Translations under genes and position numbers: made by a program
Shown here: one piece after another, positions 27,160-39,255 of the stretch
Layout: every line of letters starts with the position of its first letter
How positions within the stretch are numbered: the stretch's first letter is position 1
Notes under the pieces: model-generated
Told to the model about the DNA's origin: nothing
The model's input: only the letters and a program-made list of their open reading frames with translations
The model's database searches: none
From: Incurvaria masculella
Lineage: Eukaryota > Arthropoda > Insecta > Lepidoptera > Incurvariidae
DNA: 64,000 nt
Direction: 5' to 3'
Assembly (NCBI GenBank): GCA_946894095.1
Contig: OX335643.1
Span: 7,365,036-7,429,035 of the forward strand

Positions 27160-28444
27160 ATAGGTCGGGGAAAAAGTCTTTTCGCATTATAGTATGTATG
27201 AACTTGTAATAAAATCTCTTTGGCTATACTATTTGTATCTGGCTGGTTTTGGTATCATTGAAAGTTTAAATTTTAAAGAACATAATTCCAAATTCAAATT
27301 AGGAAAATGTGTGATTCTCATTTGTTTTTCGTACTGTCAAAATGAGTGAATCTAATGAAGAAATTCGATACATTTTGAAATTTTACTACAAAAAAGGTAA
27401 AAATGCAACGCAAGCCGCGAAAAAAATTTGCGATGTTTATGGACCTAGTGCAGTGTCTGTGAGAGTAGCACAAATTTGGTTTAAGCGTTTTCAATCCGGA
27501 AATTTTGATGTCAAAGATGCACGTCACTCTGGTCGCCCTATTACGGATAAAATGGATGCCATTTTTGAAAAAGTGGAGCAAGATCGGCATATCAGTAGTT
27601 ACGACGTAGCTGAAGAACTAGGAATTGACCACAAAACAGTTTTGGCGCATTTGAAAAAAACTGGGTACACAAAAAAGCTCGATATTTGGGTACCTCACGA
27701 GCTCACTGAAAGAAACCTAATGAACCGTGTACTCATTTGTGATTCTTTATTACGACGTAATGAAACCGAACCATTTTTGAAGAAGCTGATAACTGGTGAT
27801 GAAAAGTGGATCACGTACGACAAGAACGTGCGAAAAAGGTCGTGGTCAAAGGCCGGTCAAGCTTCACAGACTGCGGCGAAACCCGGGTTAACTCGCAACA
27901 AGGTGATGCTGTGTGTGTGGTGGGATTGGAAGGGCATTATTCATTATGAGCTGTTACCACCAGGCAGGACCATCGACTCTGAACTCTACTGCGAACAACT
28001 GATGAGATTAAAGCAAGAAGTTGAGAGAAAGCGGCCGGAATTAATCAACAGAAGGGGTGTGGTTTTTCATCATGATAACGCTAGACCTCACACATCTTTA
28101 GCCACTCAGCAAAAACTAAGAGAGTTTGGCTGGGAGGTGTTAATGCATCCGCCGTATAGTCCTGACCTTGCACCTTCAGATTTCCACCTGTTTAGGTCTC
28201 TTCAGAATTCTTTAGGCAGTGTCAGGTTAACATCACGAGAGGACTGCCAAAACCACTTGTCGCGGTATATTGATCAGAAGTCCCAATATTTCTATAGCAA
28301 TGGGATCATGTCCCTACCTACAAGATGGCAAAAAGTTATCGAACAAAATGGTACCTACATACTTTAGTTAAATGTAAATAAACCATATTAAATTTTTTTT
28401 TGAATTTTCTTAAAAAATGCGAAGAAACTTTTTCCCCAACCTAA
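27160..28444 (+). mobile_element. mariner transposon, apparently complete (1285 bp)
   Basis: Flanked by TA at 27158-27159 and 28445-28446. Terminal inverted repeats ATAGGTCGGGGAAAAAGTCT on the left and the complement of TTAGGTTGGGGAAAAAGTTT on the right match over about 28 bp with a few differences. It encloses one uninterrupted transposase frame. Length and TA target site are typical of mariner. Confidence 0.95.
27342..28367 (+). CDS. mariner transposase, 341 aa, DD34D
   Basis: Cut-and-paste transposase. The N-terminal ~115 residues hold the two helix-turn-helix units that bind the terminal repeats (VAQIWFKRFQSGNFDVKDAR, then HKTVLAHLKKTGYTKKLD). The linker has the family signature WVPHEL. 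The catalytic triad is D153 (TGDEKW), D245 (HHDNARPH) and D280 (SPDLAPSDFHLF), with 34 residues between the last two. It starts at the only suitable ATG after the 5' terminal repeat, and 341 residues is normal for the family (about 345). No stop or frameshift is visible, so it may be recently active. Subfamily not assigned. Confidence 0.96.
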   Translation: MSESNEEIRYILKFYYKKGKNATQAAKKICDVYGPSAVSVRVAQIWFKRFQSGNFDVKDARHSGRPITDKMDAIFEKVEQDRHISSYDVAEELGIDHKTVLAHLKKTGYTKKLDIWVPHELTERNLMNRVLICDSLLRRNETEPFLKKLITGDEKWITYDKNVRKRSWSKAGQASQTAAKPGLTRNKVMLCVWWDWKGIIHYELLPPGRTIDSELYCEQLMRLKQEVERKRPELINRRGVVFHHDNARPHTSLATQQKLREFGWEVLMHPPYSPDLAPSDFHLFRSLQNSLGSVRLTSREDCQNHLSRYIDQKSQYFYSNGIMSLPTRWQKVIEQNGTYIL

Positions 28445-28446
28445 TA

Positions 28447-28660
28447 TTTAATTTACAATGACATTACTTAATTTAAAATGTAAAGTTTTCATCATGCATA
28501 CTTATGCAAAATTTGGAATCAAGCTAAGTTTAATGACGGTGTAACTATTTCTGGCAATGATTGTAGATGGCGCTGGTTAGAAATGTATGGTACCAGCTAA
28601 AAAAAGCTGTTTTTGGCGAGTTTTGTATGTTGCATGACATGCTATCTATACATTCCTCTT
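28447..28660. other. Intergenic DNA beside the mariner
   Basis: AT-rich. A GTAGATGGCGCTGGTTAGAAA block at 28564 also occurs in part at 30933 (GTAGATGGCGCTATTTAACC), so some of it is repeat-derived. No gene. Confidence 0.4.
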
Positions 28661-28960
28661 TAATCTATGACGATACTAGGTCTGGAGGAATCTCCGAGAT
28701 CCACTGTGGTTAGACAGCCTCTGACACATGCCGTCTGCTCATACTAGTTCGTGGCTGTAGTCAGCTTTATCAATATCATGTGTCCCGTTATACACGTTAG
28801 AGGGCACAACTTAAAGCTGAACCGATCTGCATCAATTTCTAACCGAAACAATTCTTGGCGAACAGAGAGAACAGGCAACAGACTATTGAAACAAGCTGCC
28901 GGAGGAGGTCATAAGTGACGACCGACCAGACGAACACTAAAGGAAAAAAATAAGTATAAT
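28660..28960 (+). mobile_element. Decayed LINE ORF end
   Basis: CTTGGCGAACAGAGAGAACAG and TGAAACAAGCTGCCGGAGGA translate, with frameshifts, like the NRVV-WN-LPEEV end of Jockey/CR1-type ORFs. Heavily eroded. Confidence 0.45.
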
Positions 28961-30790
28961 AATTTAAAATGGAAACAAGTGCACTCTGAAAAAAAATCAT
29001 GCCATCAAAAAATCATATATATTAATAATAATATATTTTTTATAATTATGTGGTGTGTAGATTGTGCAGGCAATTCGGAACTGTAGGTATGTAATATTTT
29101 TTTTTGCTCTAATATTTTTAGTAAATCTGACACACTTTGTCATTTTCGTGTGAATTTTGATTTGAGAACAAATACAATGCAATATTTTTTATCATAATTA
29201 CAATTTTTTACCATAATTTATGCACCACTTCAAGCTATCTATTTTTTTTTCTTTTAACTTTCGAATTGTTAATCTATGGATGGCCTTGAAATAATTGATT
29301 TTACATTTCACAGATGAAAATAGCCAATGCTTACATTATAAACGCTTATTAGTATCAAAGTGACAATTGGTACAAATTGTGTCAGTATGCATATTTGGTT
29401 AGATGTTTTTTAATCTTTCATCTCATCAGTACAGTTATTATATATTTATTATTAACTTCATAAATACATTAGCATTTATGTTGGAACAACTATAAATTTT
29501 CACTCTAATCTTTTACAAATATCGAAATCACGTTACCAACGTCGGCTTAAAGGAAACCTCGCTTATGTAAGCTAATATTCAAGACGGCATTTTTCGTTAG
29601 GTCTTTTCACTTTGGACCATGCTCGGTCACTAAAATAAAGTAACCTTTGATTGTAGGCCCAAATAGCAACATACCTTTACCATTTAGGTCTTTAATTAAT
29701 ATGTCAAACATTGCCCATTGTGGGGCCTTTGCATAAAACTTACACAATAGAAAATCTGCTATGTAGCGTGCGCTTCCAATTGGAACGATATTTAAGGTGG
29801 GAATAGTGGCTTTTTTCATCCAGTTTTTTTTATTAACTATTGTTTCGTTGATTTAGCATAGTGCGACTCACAATATCTGAACAATCCACCATTGAAAGTT
29901 AATATCACATGCACACGGTGTCCGTGCATAATCTGGACTGACGTATATTTGTATATGTTTTATTTAATTGTATTCAGTCTGTACCGGCATGTATGAGTAT
30001 GGATAGCGATAGTGTGCGAGTGAGATGTGGATAGATAAGACACCATTTCAGTCCGTTTCTCCTTCCAACCAGCTGTGCACTTTTTGACCAATGTGAAAAG
30101 GGTATTTAGTATTTTTTCCAGAAAGTGCAAATTTTAATAATTTTTTCTTGAATCAATAGTCCTAATACAACACAGATATTTTTTGTAATGGCAAGCAAGA
30201 GGCCATTGCGAAGCTAAGACACCCTGGCCTGAATCTTTAGTTTTCCGGACTGTGTGGAAGTAGTTGGAATAGTGGAAGATTTGGATGATAACTTGTACTG
30301 TTCGTGTGAGATGTCTTGTGGAGTTGAAAATCCAATGCAGTGGCATCCGGTTCATGTTAATATTCAGGGCAAATCTGTTTCTCATTTGGCAAGGAGAAGA
30401 GTACAACAGAAAAGTGGCTAATTGTGTGAAACACAAATTGCCATGTTGCAGAAGAGGCGAAAATCTTAAAAAAAATTATTAAATTATGAATATATAAACT
30501 TTTTATCGCTTCAGCCCAATAGCCAGTGTTCCCCTCTTAAATTATTTGGACGCGAATCAATTGTGATAGATTTATCAGAGATGAAGTGACATATTATGGT
30601 GTATTGACAGTGATGAAATGCGGTGCCCCTGATCTTTTGTTTTAACGGCACTGACAGAGGACGGTATGACAATGAACAGTAGAGAGAATGATAAAATAGA
30701 TAATTATATTAACTTGCATAATGTGTACAGACAGCGTCTTATTTACTGTACCTCGCGTATTATTCGAATGTTCTGAAATTGTGCAACATT
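28961..30790. other. AT-rich intergenic DNA
   Basis: Short open frames only, none with a recognisable domain. I see no gene, RNA or clear repeat. Confidence 0.45.
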
Positions 30791-30794
30791 TGTT

Positions 30795-30935
30795 GGCGAT
30801 GAAATGTGGCCTAGCTGTGAGGACTATTTTGGGATCTAAATGTTGCAGGTTCGAATCCTTTTCCGGGTGATTGTTAGGCAAAACCAATATCTGCTCACTT
30901 TCAATATGCAATTATAATTCTTTCATGTAAATGTA
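30795..30935 (+). mobile_element. Possible tRNA-derived SINE head
   Basis: TGGCCTAGCTGTGAGG resembles an A box with an insertion and GGTTCGAATCC (30849-30859) is a perfect B box. The surrounding stems do not fold as a functional tRNA, so a SINE or pseudo-tRNA fits better. Confidence 0.5.
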
Positions 30936-31189
30936 GATGGCGCTATTTAACCTAAAATTATTGGAAAACAGAGTTTAAATTTGATCTGTCCCATAGCAAT
31001 CCTCACAGCGAATGGGATATAAATAAGATGAGGGATATATGTTGCAGTATCAATAATTAACATAGTGGGCTTAGCTATAAAGAGTTAATACATGAGAGTA
31101 GCGTGACTAGATCCGACCAAACCACCTTGTAAAATATATTGAATAATATTATATCAGTTTTGAGGTGTCTTTTATTTCTTTGTCAATTT

Positions 31190-31425
31190 TTTTTTTTTAT
31201 ATAACTGGACATGGAAGGTTGATACCACACCTGTCCTTATGATAATATCCCAACACACCTCATTCCCGAAGGAATTGGGTGCCATCCCACGATTTTTTAA
31301 TACAATGCGATGGTTCTAACAAAATAGAAAGAAAGTGGTGCATGAACGGGGCGGGGATCGAACCCATGACCTCTGGTATGGAGGGCAAGTCACCGCGCCA
31401 ATGAGCCACAAGCCGCTCTAGTGCA
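31190..31425 (-). mobile_element. tRNA-derived SINE, antisense, internally deleted
   Basis: A T-run at 31190-31199, ACTGGACATGGAAGG, CATTCCCGAAGGAATTGGGT, then ATCGAACCCATGACCTCTGG and GAGCCACAAGCCGCTC. The middle of the body is missing relative to 17832-18178. Confidence 0.75.
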
Positions 31426-31524
31426 AATGCAATGTGCAAAATGCAAAAGTCTAAATACAATGGACAGATTTTAAGGCAATTTGAAACGCTTCAACAAGAT
31501 CTATCTGAAAAGTTGATAGTATTT

Positions 31525-31635
31525 TTTTATGCAATCTGACATGGATGGTATTACCACACAACTACTGTCTTGATATTAGCCACATGCAAACCATTCCCGA
31601 AGGAATTAGGTGCCATGCCAGGACTTAAAAAACCA
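31525..31635 (-). mobile_element. SINE tail fragment, antisense
   Basis: TTTTTTTATGCAATCTGACA, GATGGTATTACCACACAACT and CCCGAAGGAATTAGGTGCCA match the 3' part of the SINE family. It breaks off at CCAGGACTT. Confidence 0.7.
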
Positions 31636-32099
31636 TACAAAAACCGGTTTATTTCGTCGGATTAAAGTTAGACCGCCCACTCTGAATACAGCTGGACGTC
31701 TATTCTTGGCATTCAGTCATTGCGGATTGAGTAGAGTTAACAGAAGAAGAATTTACTTTAACATTACTTTGGCATTCTAGAAACCGATCGCAGCGCCACA
31801 CGGAATGAGTGGGCACGGAATTAAACGTTTACATATGTATTAGTCGTTGTTTGTATGGACGATGAAAACTTTGGCATTCTGGGAAGATTTTGACAGCTGC
31901 GTTTAACTTTACTGAATCATCAAAGTTTCCGCAGCTCAATACATACTATCGTGTTATTAGTGTGCAATTTTACCAAAGAAGGCAAGTGGCGTTATTTTAA
32001 GACGTTGGGGGGGCTGAAGGAGGCACAATAAAGAATATATCGTGTAAAATCGGTAGACACGCGCCACCGGCCCGGCGCGCTCTCCGTGTACACGGAAGC

Positions 32100-32232
32100 G
32101 TGGTGCAGAATGGGCAAGTCATCTAGGTAACTGAAGTCGTTTCATCTGACCCATGAACTATTTGAAGAGCTTATTCAGCATCGGGAGCCCCACCTACAAG
32201 ATCCCACCCACGTTGAGGATAATTCGTGCTCC
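32100..32232 (+). other. Possible coding remnant before a GTATGT
   Basis: An open block reads SFHLTHELFEELIQHREPHL and then QDPTHVEDNSCSKK before a good donor-like GTATGT. It vaguely recalls the first helices of PIF/Harbinger-type transposases, but I cannot confirm that. The frame opens only after a stop, so it may be chance or a dead element. Confidence 0.2.
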
Positions 32233-32239
32233 AAAAAGG

Positions 32240-33400
32240 TATGTAACGCCCGACCAAAATTATAATGCACTCATACCTATTCTAGGTTATGTTATGCAGC
32301 TTTGAGTTGATTAAAGCGGTTTAAATTGATTGATTAATTTACCTAACACTTTCAACCTATCCACCCCAGCTATGTAGGTACTAGAAAGGCAATTGTTATG
32401 GAAACCAGAAATTGTTTTGGAAATTGGTAAAATAAATGCATAACAAAACCTCTCTAATTTCAACTTATGAGACTGGCATACCTACCCTGTCTTGTTGCAA
32501 TTCTGAATACAATGCCTTTATTAATGTATGCATTTTTTCTCAAACATTTCTAAATACTTGGCCAAAAATTCTCCTACTCCGTGACCCTGCCTGGACAATG
32601 GCTAAGTTACTATATTCGTTTATTTAAGGTTGAAACTTTTTTGATGCCCTTGCATTGGTTCAATGGCCGGCTGGATCTTGGCCAGTCTCCTCAAAGCTCA
32701 AGCGGCTGCGAAGAACCAAAAATAAGTCACGTTTAGTTTCTGCGCAGCCGATTGCCCTTGGAGGTGACCGGCTAAGATCCATCAGCCAATTAAGCCATCT
32801 TTGTCTAGTTACATGAAAACAGTGGGTGAGCTTGAAACATCCGATGGCTTGAAACAATGCTCCTAAACAAACGTAGCTTAGAAACAATTTAAACACCTCT
32901 GTCCCGTGAATGTTACCTCACTTGGTCAATCAATATCTGTATGAATCTTTGTTTTGCGTCAGAACATCAATGCTTAGCATGTTCAATCAATATTAACCGA
33001 TTTTAGATACCAAAAATATTTTCAAACGAAATGTGTGTATGAAGCGGAATTCATTTATTTACTTAACAAGTAAATTCTTCATGCATTATGAAGAATTTAC
33101 TAGATCAATTCCGCCAGACCAAAGTATGAGGCTGTAGCGAACCATACAAAGTTGTTTGTACACAGAACGCAATACGCACTTTAAGCTTTAGTTGCAGCAA
33201 AAACCTTTTCAGAATTTCAGATTTATTGGTTTGGTTAACATTTTTAAAATAATATTTTTATTTACCAGCACCATCTTATAGGGTAAACCTTCTAATCGCG
33301 ATATTTAGATTTTCACTGTTGTTCGACATAATACCTACTTTATGTTTAGTGGTTATGGTGCTGTCTCTACAACAAACAAAAAAACAACAATCGTTGTTAT
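32240..33400. other. Intergenic DNA without recognised features
   Basis: Moderately AT-rich with only short open frames. A short hairpin, AGTAAATTCTTCATGCATTATGAAGAATTTACT, covers about 33069-33102. Confidence 0.4.
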
Positions 33401-33404
33401 TAAT

Positions 33405-33506
33405 ATTATGTCTGCCTACAGAACCAATGCGGTAAAAATAACTAAATAAGTAAATAAATAAATAAAATAGTAAATAAATAAGAAAAACAGCTAATCTGGT
33501 TGTATG
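33405..33506 (+). repeat. Left arm of a 102-bp inverted repeat pair
   Basis: ATTATGTCTGCCTACAGAAC through AACAGCTAATCTGGTTGTATG matches the reverse complement of 35655-35756 with about two mismatches. The core is TAAATAAATA-rich. Confidence 0.9.
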
Positions 33507-35654
33507 TAGCTGAACGCCCCCTCTTGTGTCCCGCGCCGCCGTCTCTATGCGGATCGGGTGGAGCCTGGAGCTGCAATGGGGTGCAGGGAGTGCAGGATCG
33601 GGATGCAGCCTCAACAAAATGCACTGATATCCGCACAGAAGAACATTCTAACAGTAGTATAGATTGACAATGCCATGAATGCGTGGTGCTGGCAATCGAC
33701 ACTACTTTTTTCAAACGATGCCAAAATTAAAAACACCGTTGCCATAGCAAACAAAATTCAGTTTGATAACGGCGAATGCCGAAATATTACTGCTTTTACG
33801 ATCTATATGTTGTGGTTCAGGATCGGCTCCCGATTTTAGTTTAGTTGACCTGAAACCTTTTATGTGTTGTAAAGGCGCAAACAGGGTTGGCACAAGCAAA
33901 CTTAAATTGTCAGTTCGATTTTTATTTTTGTTTTCATTTCAGTATTATATATTGAACTAAATTTTATTTTAAAAACAAGTAGGGCTGCCACAAAACAATA
34001 GTCTACGTACTGTTTATTATTTTTTATAATGTCGTTTAGGGTGTTTGTATAATATGTCTTAGTTCCGAGGCTGTGCTAAAAAGGTAAATCCTTGAAAATG
34101 GTCAAAATTTTACATGTGACAGACAGCTCGTTTCCATAAAGATTAAAATTCTCAAGTCGTTTCTTGGCTCAAATGTCCTTTTGTCATTGACTGAGTATTC
34201 ATTTCTTCAACCTGCTACATTTAATCATAGACTTATCACGACTTACTTAATCATCTTCTTAGGGCTATTATCAAAAAATATGTAAATGTAAAACTTTATC
34301 ATATACATAAAACCAATCCGGGGATTAAAGCCGCGACAAAGGGACAAAAGCGTAATAAACTGAACCTATTTGAAGGAAATTAAAAAAATTGTAAAAAGAA
34401 AGAACTTAGTGGTTTATCAAAATACCATCACACATTTACGGCAAACGGCAATAATCATCAACAGGTTTTACATAACACTGTACTGACTATTATTTGGACT
34501 ATTTTTTAGCATCTAAAACGCATTGAATGAAATTTTTAAATGCATAAAATGCAAACATGGACAATTCAAGAATAATCAATATTATTAGTTTTGCAAAGTT
34601 TGACCCATACTTGCAATACATTAATGATTCCCTCTTTGTGTTTATTTTATTTTATGATTTAAATATTTACAAATTGTGTATATTTGACTTTATTAATTTA
34701 TCCTTAATATCGATGATTTTTACTCAGAAAAACGATGGTTTAAAGAATGATTCCATTAATATTTTTTTCATTTTCCCGCTTGCAAATTCGCGAAAAGATT
34801 ATTTGATGCCTTGTTAACTATACAATCATGGTACTACTTGTTCTGACCACTAGCACTAAATAGGAACCTCTTGTCATCTATGAGAAACTTTGGATTCTCT
34901 GAAAAAAGTCATAAGAAACGGTAACATTTTTTTTATTTATAGTATGTATAAATTATTGTTTTATATGTTTGTATTTTTTTTTTATATTATTAAAAATTAA
35001 TGAATACAGAAAAAAGAATAAAACACAACCAAAGATTAAAATATTCCTCCATCATCGGCGCAATTGGCAACGTGCCGATGACGGAGGCCGCGTTCCCCCG
35101 CTGAATGGCTAGGCTGATCTTCTGCCTAAGATAACTCGTAGTTCGATTTTGCTGAACTGTATGAATATATGAATAAACTATGAATAGGAACCTTAATATT
35201 TTAATGTACAATACAATATATTGTTATTTATTTTTGTGATCATTTTTGGCAACCCTGCCGTTTTCACTTTCATTTTTCATTTAGTTTTGACGCGCCATTC
35301 TGGTCAAAGGGCTTAGCATGCGCGCATCGTTGATGTGTCATGATGGATTAGGATGAATTTTGCACTATATCTACGACCAGACGTCACAAATGTCACCTTC
35401 CCTTTTTCTCACGCTATAACTAATTCAATTTAAGGAAATTGTTGTCTCATTTCATTCTTCCGCGATTAGATGAATCTATTTGTCACTTTTTCGCATGATG
35501 CATTTCCTTATACCTTTGTCCTGCTCTTTTACCCTTTACGTATTAGAGTTTGGTGTGCATGTAAAAGTATAGGTGTGTGAGTTTTTTTAAAAATAGGAAC
35601 GCTTTTGAGCTATCATCAGTATGGAGGTACCGTATCCATTCTTTTTCATCTAAG
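33507..35654. other. 2.1-kb segment enclosed by the 102-bp inverted repeats
   Basis: AT-rich, no transposase frame. The right half includes CATCATCGGCGCAATTGGCAACGTGCCGATGACGG near 35052, a short inverted repeat. I cannot tell whether this is one element or two solo copies facing each other. Confidence 0.4.
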
Positions 35655-35756
35655 CATACAACCAGATTAGCTGTTTTTCTTATTTATTTACTATTATATT
35701 TATTTATTTACTTATTTCGTTATTTTTACCGCATTGGTTCTGTAGGCAGACATAAT
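35655..35756 (-). repeat. Right arm of the 102-bp inverted repeat pair
   Basis: The reverse complement of 33405-33506, nearly identical. Followed by ACTTTATGTTTACGGATATACAG. Confidence 0.9.
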
Positions 35757-35765
35757 ACTTTATGT

Positions 35766-35910
35766 TTACGGATATACAGTGTAAGAGTTGACTTCTGACT
35801 GGACGATGCGTCAGGTCCTCGACACCGCGGTCCTGATGATGTCTGCAACGTGGTGGACAAAACGTCGTAAAGAAGTAAGCTTTTACACTGTATATCTGTT
35901 AATATCAAGT
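35766..35910. repeat. Fold-back repeat with AACGTGGTGGACAAAACGTCG core
   Basis: GGATATACAGTGTAA at the left pairs with TTACACTGTATATCTG at the right. The core GATGATGTCTGCAACGTGG plus GACAAAACGTCG is shared with 36150-36185 and, diverged, with 20040-20140. Confidence 0.7.
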
Positions 35911-36280
35911 ATTATTTCTAATCGCTAATTACAATGAAGATTTTGTTTTTGCTTTCATCTGATTCGGTTTGGATTTTTCAAATTGAAGCCGTTCTCAAAG
36001 CAGCTGCCCAGGTTGTACTTTGGGAATAAACTATGGTAGGGAGTGCTTTCCACAGTGTACTAGAGCTATATTTGCTGCTGATGTTTCATTATGATTGCTC
36101 CCAAAATATTATTATAAAAATGTTTTCGGATAGACAGGTCGCGCCGCGGCGCCGCCAGTCCTGAAGAAGTTCACAATGCGGTGGACGAAACGTCGACTTG
36201 AACAAGTAAGCGATTTATAACACTTTCCATCCAAAAACATGCTTCCAAAACGTTCAAAATAAGAACAAAGGATCCAGATT

Positions 36281-36416
36281 TTATTTATTTCTTAGATCCA
36301 CTAGAGCCTCGCAAATCATGGCTGCTGATATTTCTTCCAGGCAACCTTCCTCCACTGCTGCTACATGTTCTGCAGTCACTGGCGCTCCTGGCACATCACC
36401 GACAGCGACAGCTGGC
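36281..36416 (-). other. Possible orphan terminal coding exon, unknown
   Basis: The minus strand after TTTAATCGCAG reads PAVAVGDVPGAPVTAEHVAA and then VEEGCLEEISAAMICEALVD, ending LRNK and TAA. Base use looks coding and the acceptor is good. I do not recognise the family; it could be the last exon of a transposase or of a small host gene whose other exons I did not find. Confidence 0.28.
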
Positions 36417-36724
36417 CTGCGATTAAAACAAATATATCTTATTTCACGAAGACCTTATGTACCTAAGCTGATGCGGTAGGTTATTTAGTCCGTATGAATC
36501 GCCTTCAGCGATGAATCGGACATACTGCGGTCAGCCTACCGGAGTACGAGTGCCCCTACCTTTTTTATTTTAATGACTATCCGTCACATCACATGAAGAA
36601 GATCTTGATATCAAGAAACTGTAGAGTTACAAAATTTAAATGTTTGAGGAAACTTTATCTTTATAAACCACATACATTATTTTATAATTTATTATTCCTG
36701 CCCAGCAATCGAAAAGAAATAAAC

Positions 36725-36934
36725 ATCGTACAAAATTTAACACAAAAAATTACGTTTTTTGTACGTTTCATTTTTATTATTTTTAAATTTTACCAATTTG
36801 TTGTTATAGCGGCAAAATAAAAACACACTCTGTAAAATTTCGCTGCCTACCTATTGGACGGACGGGCGGACGGACGGACAGCGGAGGCTTAGTAATAGGG
36901 TTCCGTTTTCACCCTTCGGGTACGGAACCCTAAA
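36725..36934 (+). mobile_element. GGAC-tract moth repeat, copy 4, 5'-truncated
   Basis: CGTACAAAATTTAACACAAA, GTTATAGCGGCAAAATAAAA, a short GGAC tract, GCGGAGGCTTAGTAATAGGG and GGGTACGGAACCCTAAA. The conserved GAGTCGGACTCG end is missing. Confidence 0.85.
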
Positions 36935-37499
36935 CATCACGTGCCGAGTAAGTAGAGGGTCTAGGCGGAAGCAAGGCACCCACATCGAGCCACTTTTGTT
37001 CATAGCAGTGATGGACACACGGAGATGAGCTCCATGGACTCGAACATGATTTGTCCATTGTCCAGTTACATTAAAAAAAAGTATGATTGCAGGGAGAAGA
37101 TAAAGTTGACAGCATTGCACAACTACACTTTAGAAGCTTCGCTTTAAGTACTTACATGTTTAGTTGGTGATTTAACATAATATATGTCTACCAAAGATTA
37201 AAGGATACACCTCTGGTTCAAGGAAAAGGTGAACAGTCAAAATACTTTAACTTTAGCCAGGAAACATAGGCCTATATAAATATATAAAAAAATAACTAAG
37301 AATGTGTACTATTTATCATGTTAATAAAAAACTATAACATTTACAAGGTAGGTTGTATTTTACACAATTCATTATTACCTTTAACCGGAAGTGTATCTTT
37401 AGGACTTTAGTTGACTGTACACTGTACACAGGTGAAGGGGCCACCAGCTAATGATTAAATGTTTTCCAGTAACAAAAACATATTTAAAAAAAAAATAGC

Positions 37500-37727
37500 T
37501 TTTTGTTGTAACTCGCAGGGTGAATAGCAGGTGAACAGGCAAGAGAGTGATTAAATCATCTAACATTTAGTTGCATTTCGTACAATCCTAACTGTCAAAC
37601 GACGTTATATTCCGCCAAGTGAACTGTTATTTACCAGTTGGCATTGTACGAAATGCTAGTTAACGTCAGATTAAATCACTCTTTTGCCAGTTCTTCTGCT
37701 ATTCACCTGGCGAGTTATTTACAATGG
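37500..37727. mobile_element. Fold-back MITE, copy 2 of the 7462-7642 family
   Basis: GTAACTCGCAGGGTGAATAG pairs with CTATTCACCTGGCGAGTTAT, and GCATTTCGTACAATCC with GGCATTGTACGAAATGC. Better preserved than the copy in Sos intron 9. Confidence 0.82.
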
Positions 37728-37849
37728 TTACTTCATTATTTCGGGGAGCGCGAGTGCCGGGGAGCCGGTGAAGAGAATGTTGTGTCAAGTGCATGAGTGG
37801 ACGGGCTGCGACCCTCCAGCTACTTTCCTCCGAAGCTAGGAGTGGATGG

Positions 37850-38105
37850 CTTCGATTCTTGGTGGTAATAACTCTGGGCGGCCATAGCTGCCGTTGAAGC
37901 GTAGGTTCCCTTACTTAATAGGTGGTGTGGTTCAGGATTAACCCAGCTTGGTACCATCGCGTTGAATGAAAGGTGGTTGAAGCGGCAATGAAAGGTTTCC
38001 ATCTAGTTCAATGTTGCTGTGCATCAAAAGAAAAGCCCTGCCATGGAACATTGATCCCATTAGGTAAGTGTTATGAGCCAATCATGTCCAGTAAAATAAA
38101 AAAAT
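37850..38105 (+). mobile_element. SINE body and tail, sense
   Basis: CTTACTTAATAGGTGGTGTG, CCCAGCTTGGTACCATCGCG, GGTTGAAGCGGCAATGAAAG and a final AAAATAAAAAAA follow the SINE body order. No tRNA-like head. Confidence 0.65.
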
Positions 38106-38109
38106 CCCA

Positions 38110-38690
38110 GGTTGACATATTGTTTCCATGTGGTTTTTTGCTTTCAATTTATCTGTAATGGATGGTGGCATAAATAAAAGGGAAGGAGATATGCCATCTC
38201 GCGCGCCTACTATGAGACCCGCTGTCTCCAATTATCAAAAACTACCAATCCAACAAGCGTACATGCCACATGCAAACATAGTCGCAGACGCATTGGTGGG
38301 TTTGTCTGGGTGGGAATTGACTTGAACGCTAGAAATCTAGGCTATATTATTTAGTGTATGTATGTATTAATATGTAAAATATGATTGTATTATGCGTATA
38401 TATTTGTAATAATTTTATAAGTTTAATATATTGTATTATATAAGTAGTTATTATAGATATAAGTAGTTTATATATATATTATTATTTATATGTGTTATAA
38501 TTAAGTACTTAAAATTTTTATGTGTTGTATAGATGTTCTGGTTTTTTTTCTCTTGTTATTTGCGCCTACCCTTTTCTGTTCTCAATATTGTAAGGTAGGC
38601 TGGGAGAAAACGACTTTAGGCATTAAGCTCTACCTTTTGTACACTTTATCGTGCAATAAACGTTATTATTATTATTATTTTTAGAGCACA
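38110..38690 (+). mobile_element. Probable LINE 3' end with ATT-repeat tail
   Basis: 38340-38520 is very AT-rich. 38600-38660 has GGCATTAAGCTCTACCTTTT, GTACACTTTATCGTGCAATA and then an AACGTTATTATTATTATT tail, the style of lepidopteran LINE 3' ends. Coding part not identified. Confidence 0.4.
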
Positions 38691-39255
38691 TTCGCGCTCG
38701 GTGGCGATGGTTCGACTGTGTGGCAGAAGACGTGTCGGCGGATTTCCATACAATTAATTATATGGTCACTTTGACCATACCGCGGAGACATGATATCGAA
38801 CGCATGCCAAGTCTTCTTCTTTTCTTTTTACTGGATGCTGGTATTTCAGTTTTAAGTATTTATTAGAAAATATAAAGGTAAGTATTATGTTATGCGTTTT
38901 GAATTGGTATCATCCTACTCGTATTAAGTTTATCGGATCCCAAAATTGGATGAAACAATATATATAGATTACTTTCAAATCATGTATGTTGGTAATTTCC
39001 AGAATAACTTTAGAAATTCGTTGGCAACACTAAGGAAGTTACCTGTGACTATAGCATTTACATTCTATGTCGTTATGTCATTAACCAATGTACCACCAAG
39101 AAAATTAAGAGTACCATTGTACTCTTAATTTTTTGAAGGTGGTAGCATTTAAAGAGTTAATATTAAATATTTTTTTAGCTGTAAGAATAAATAATGTATT
39201 TTGACTCTTTGTTTAGTGGTCGCTTTAATAGTTCATGACAGAAAAAAAAATAACA

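Noticed and set aside
30807..30870. Possible tRNA gene with a perfect B box
   Set aside because: The acceptor and anticodon stems do not pair and the A box has extra bases; a SINE head fits better.
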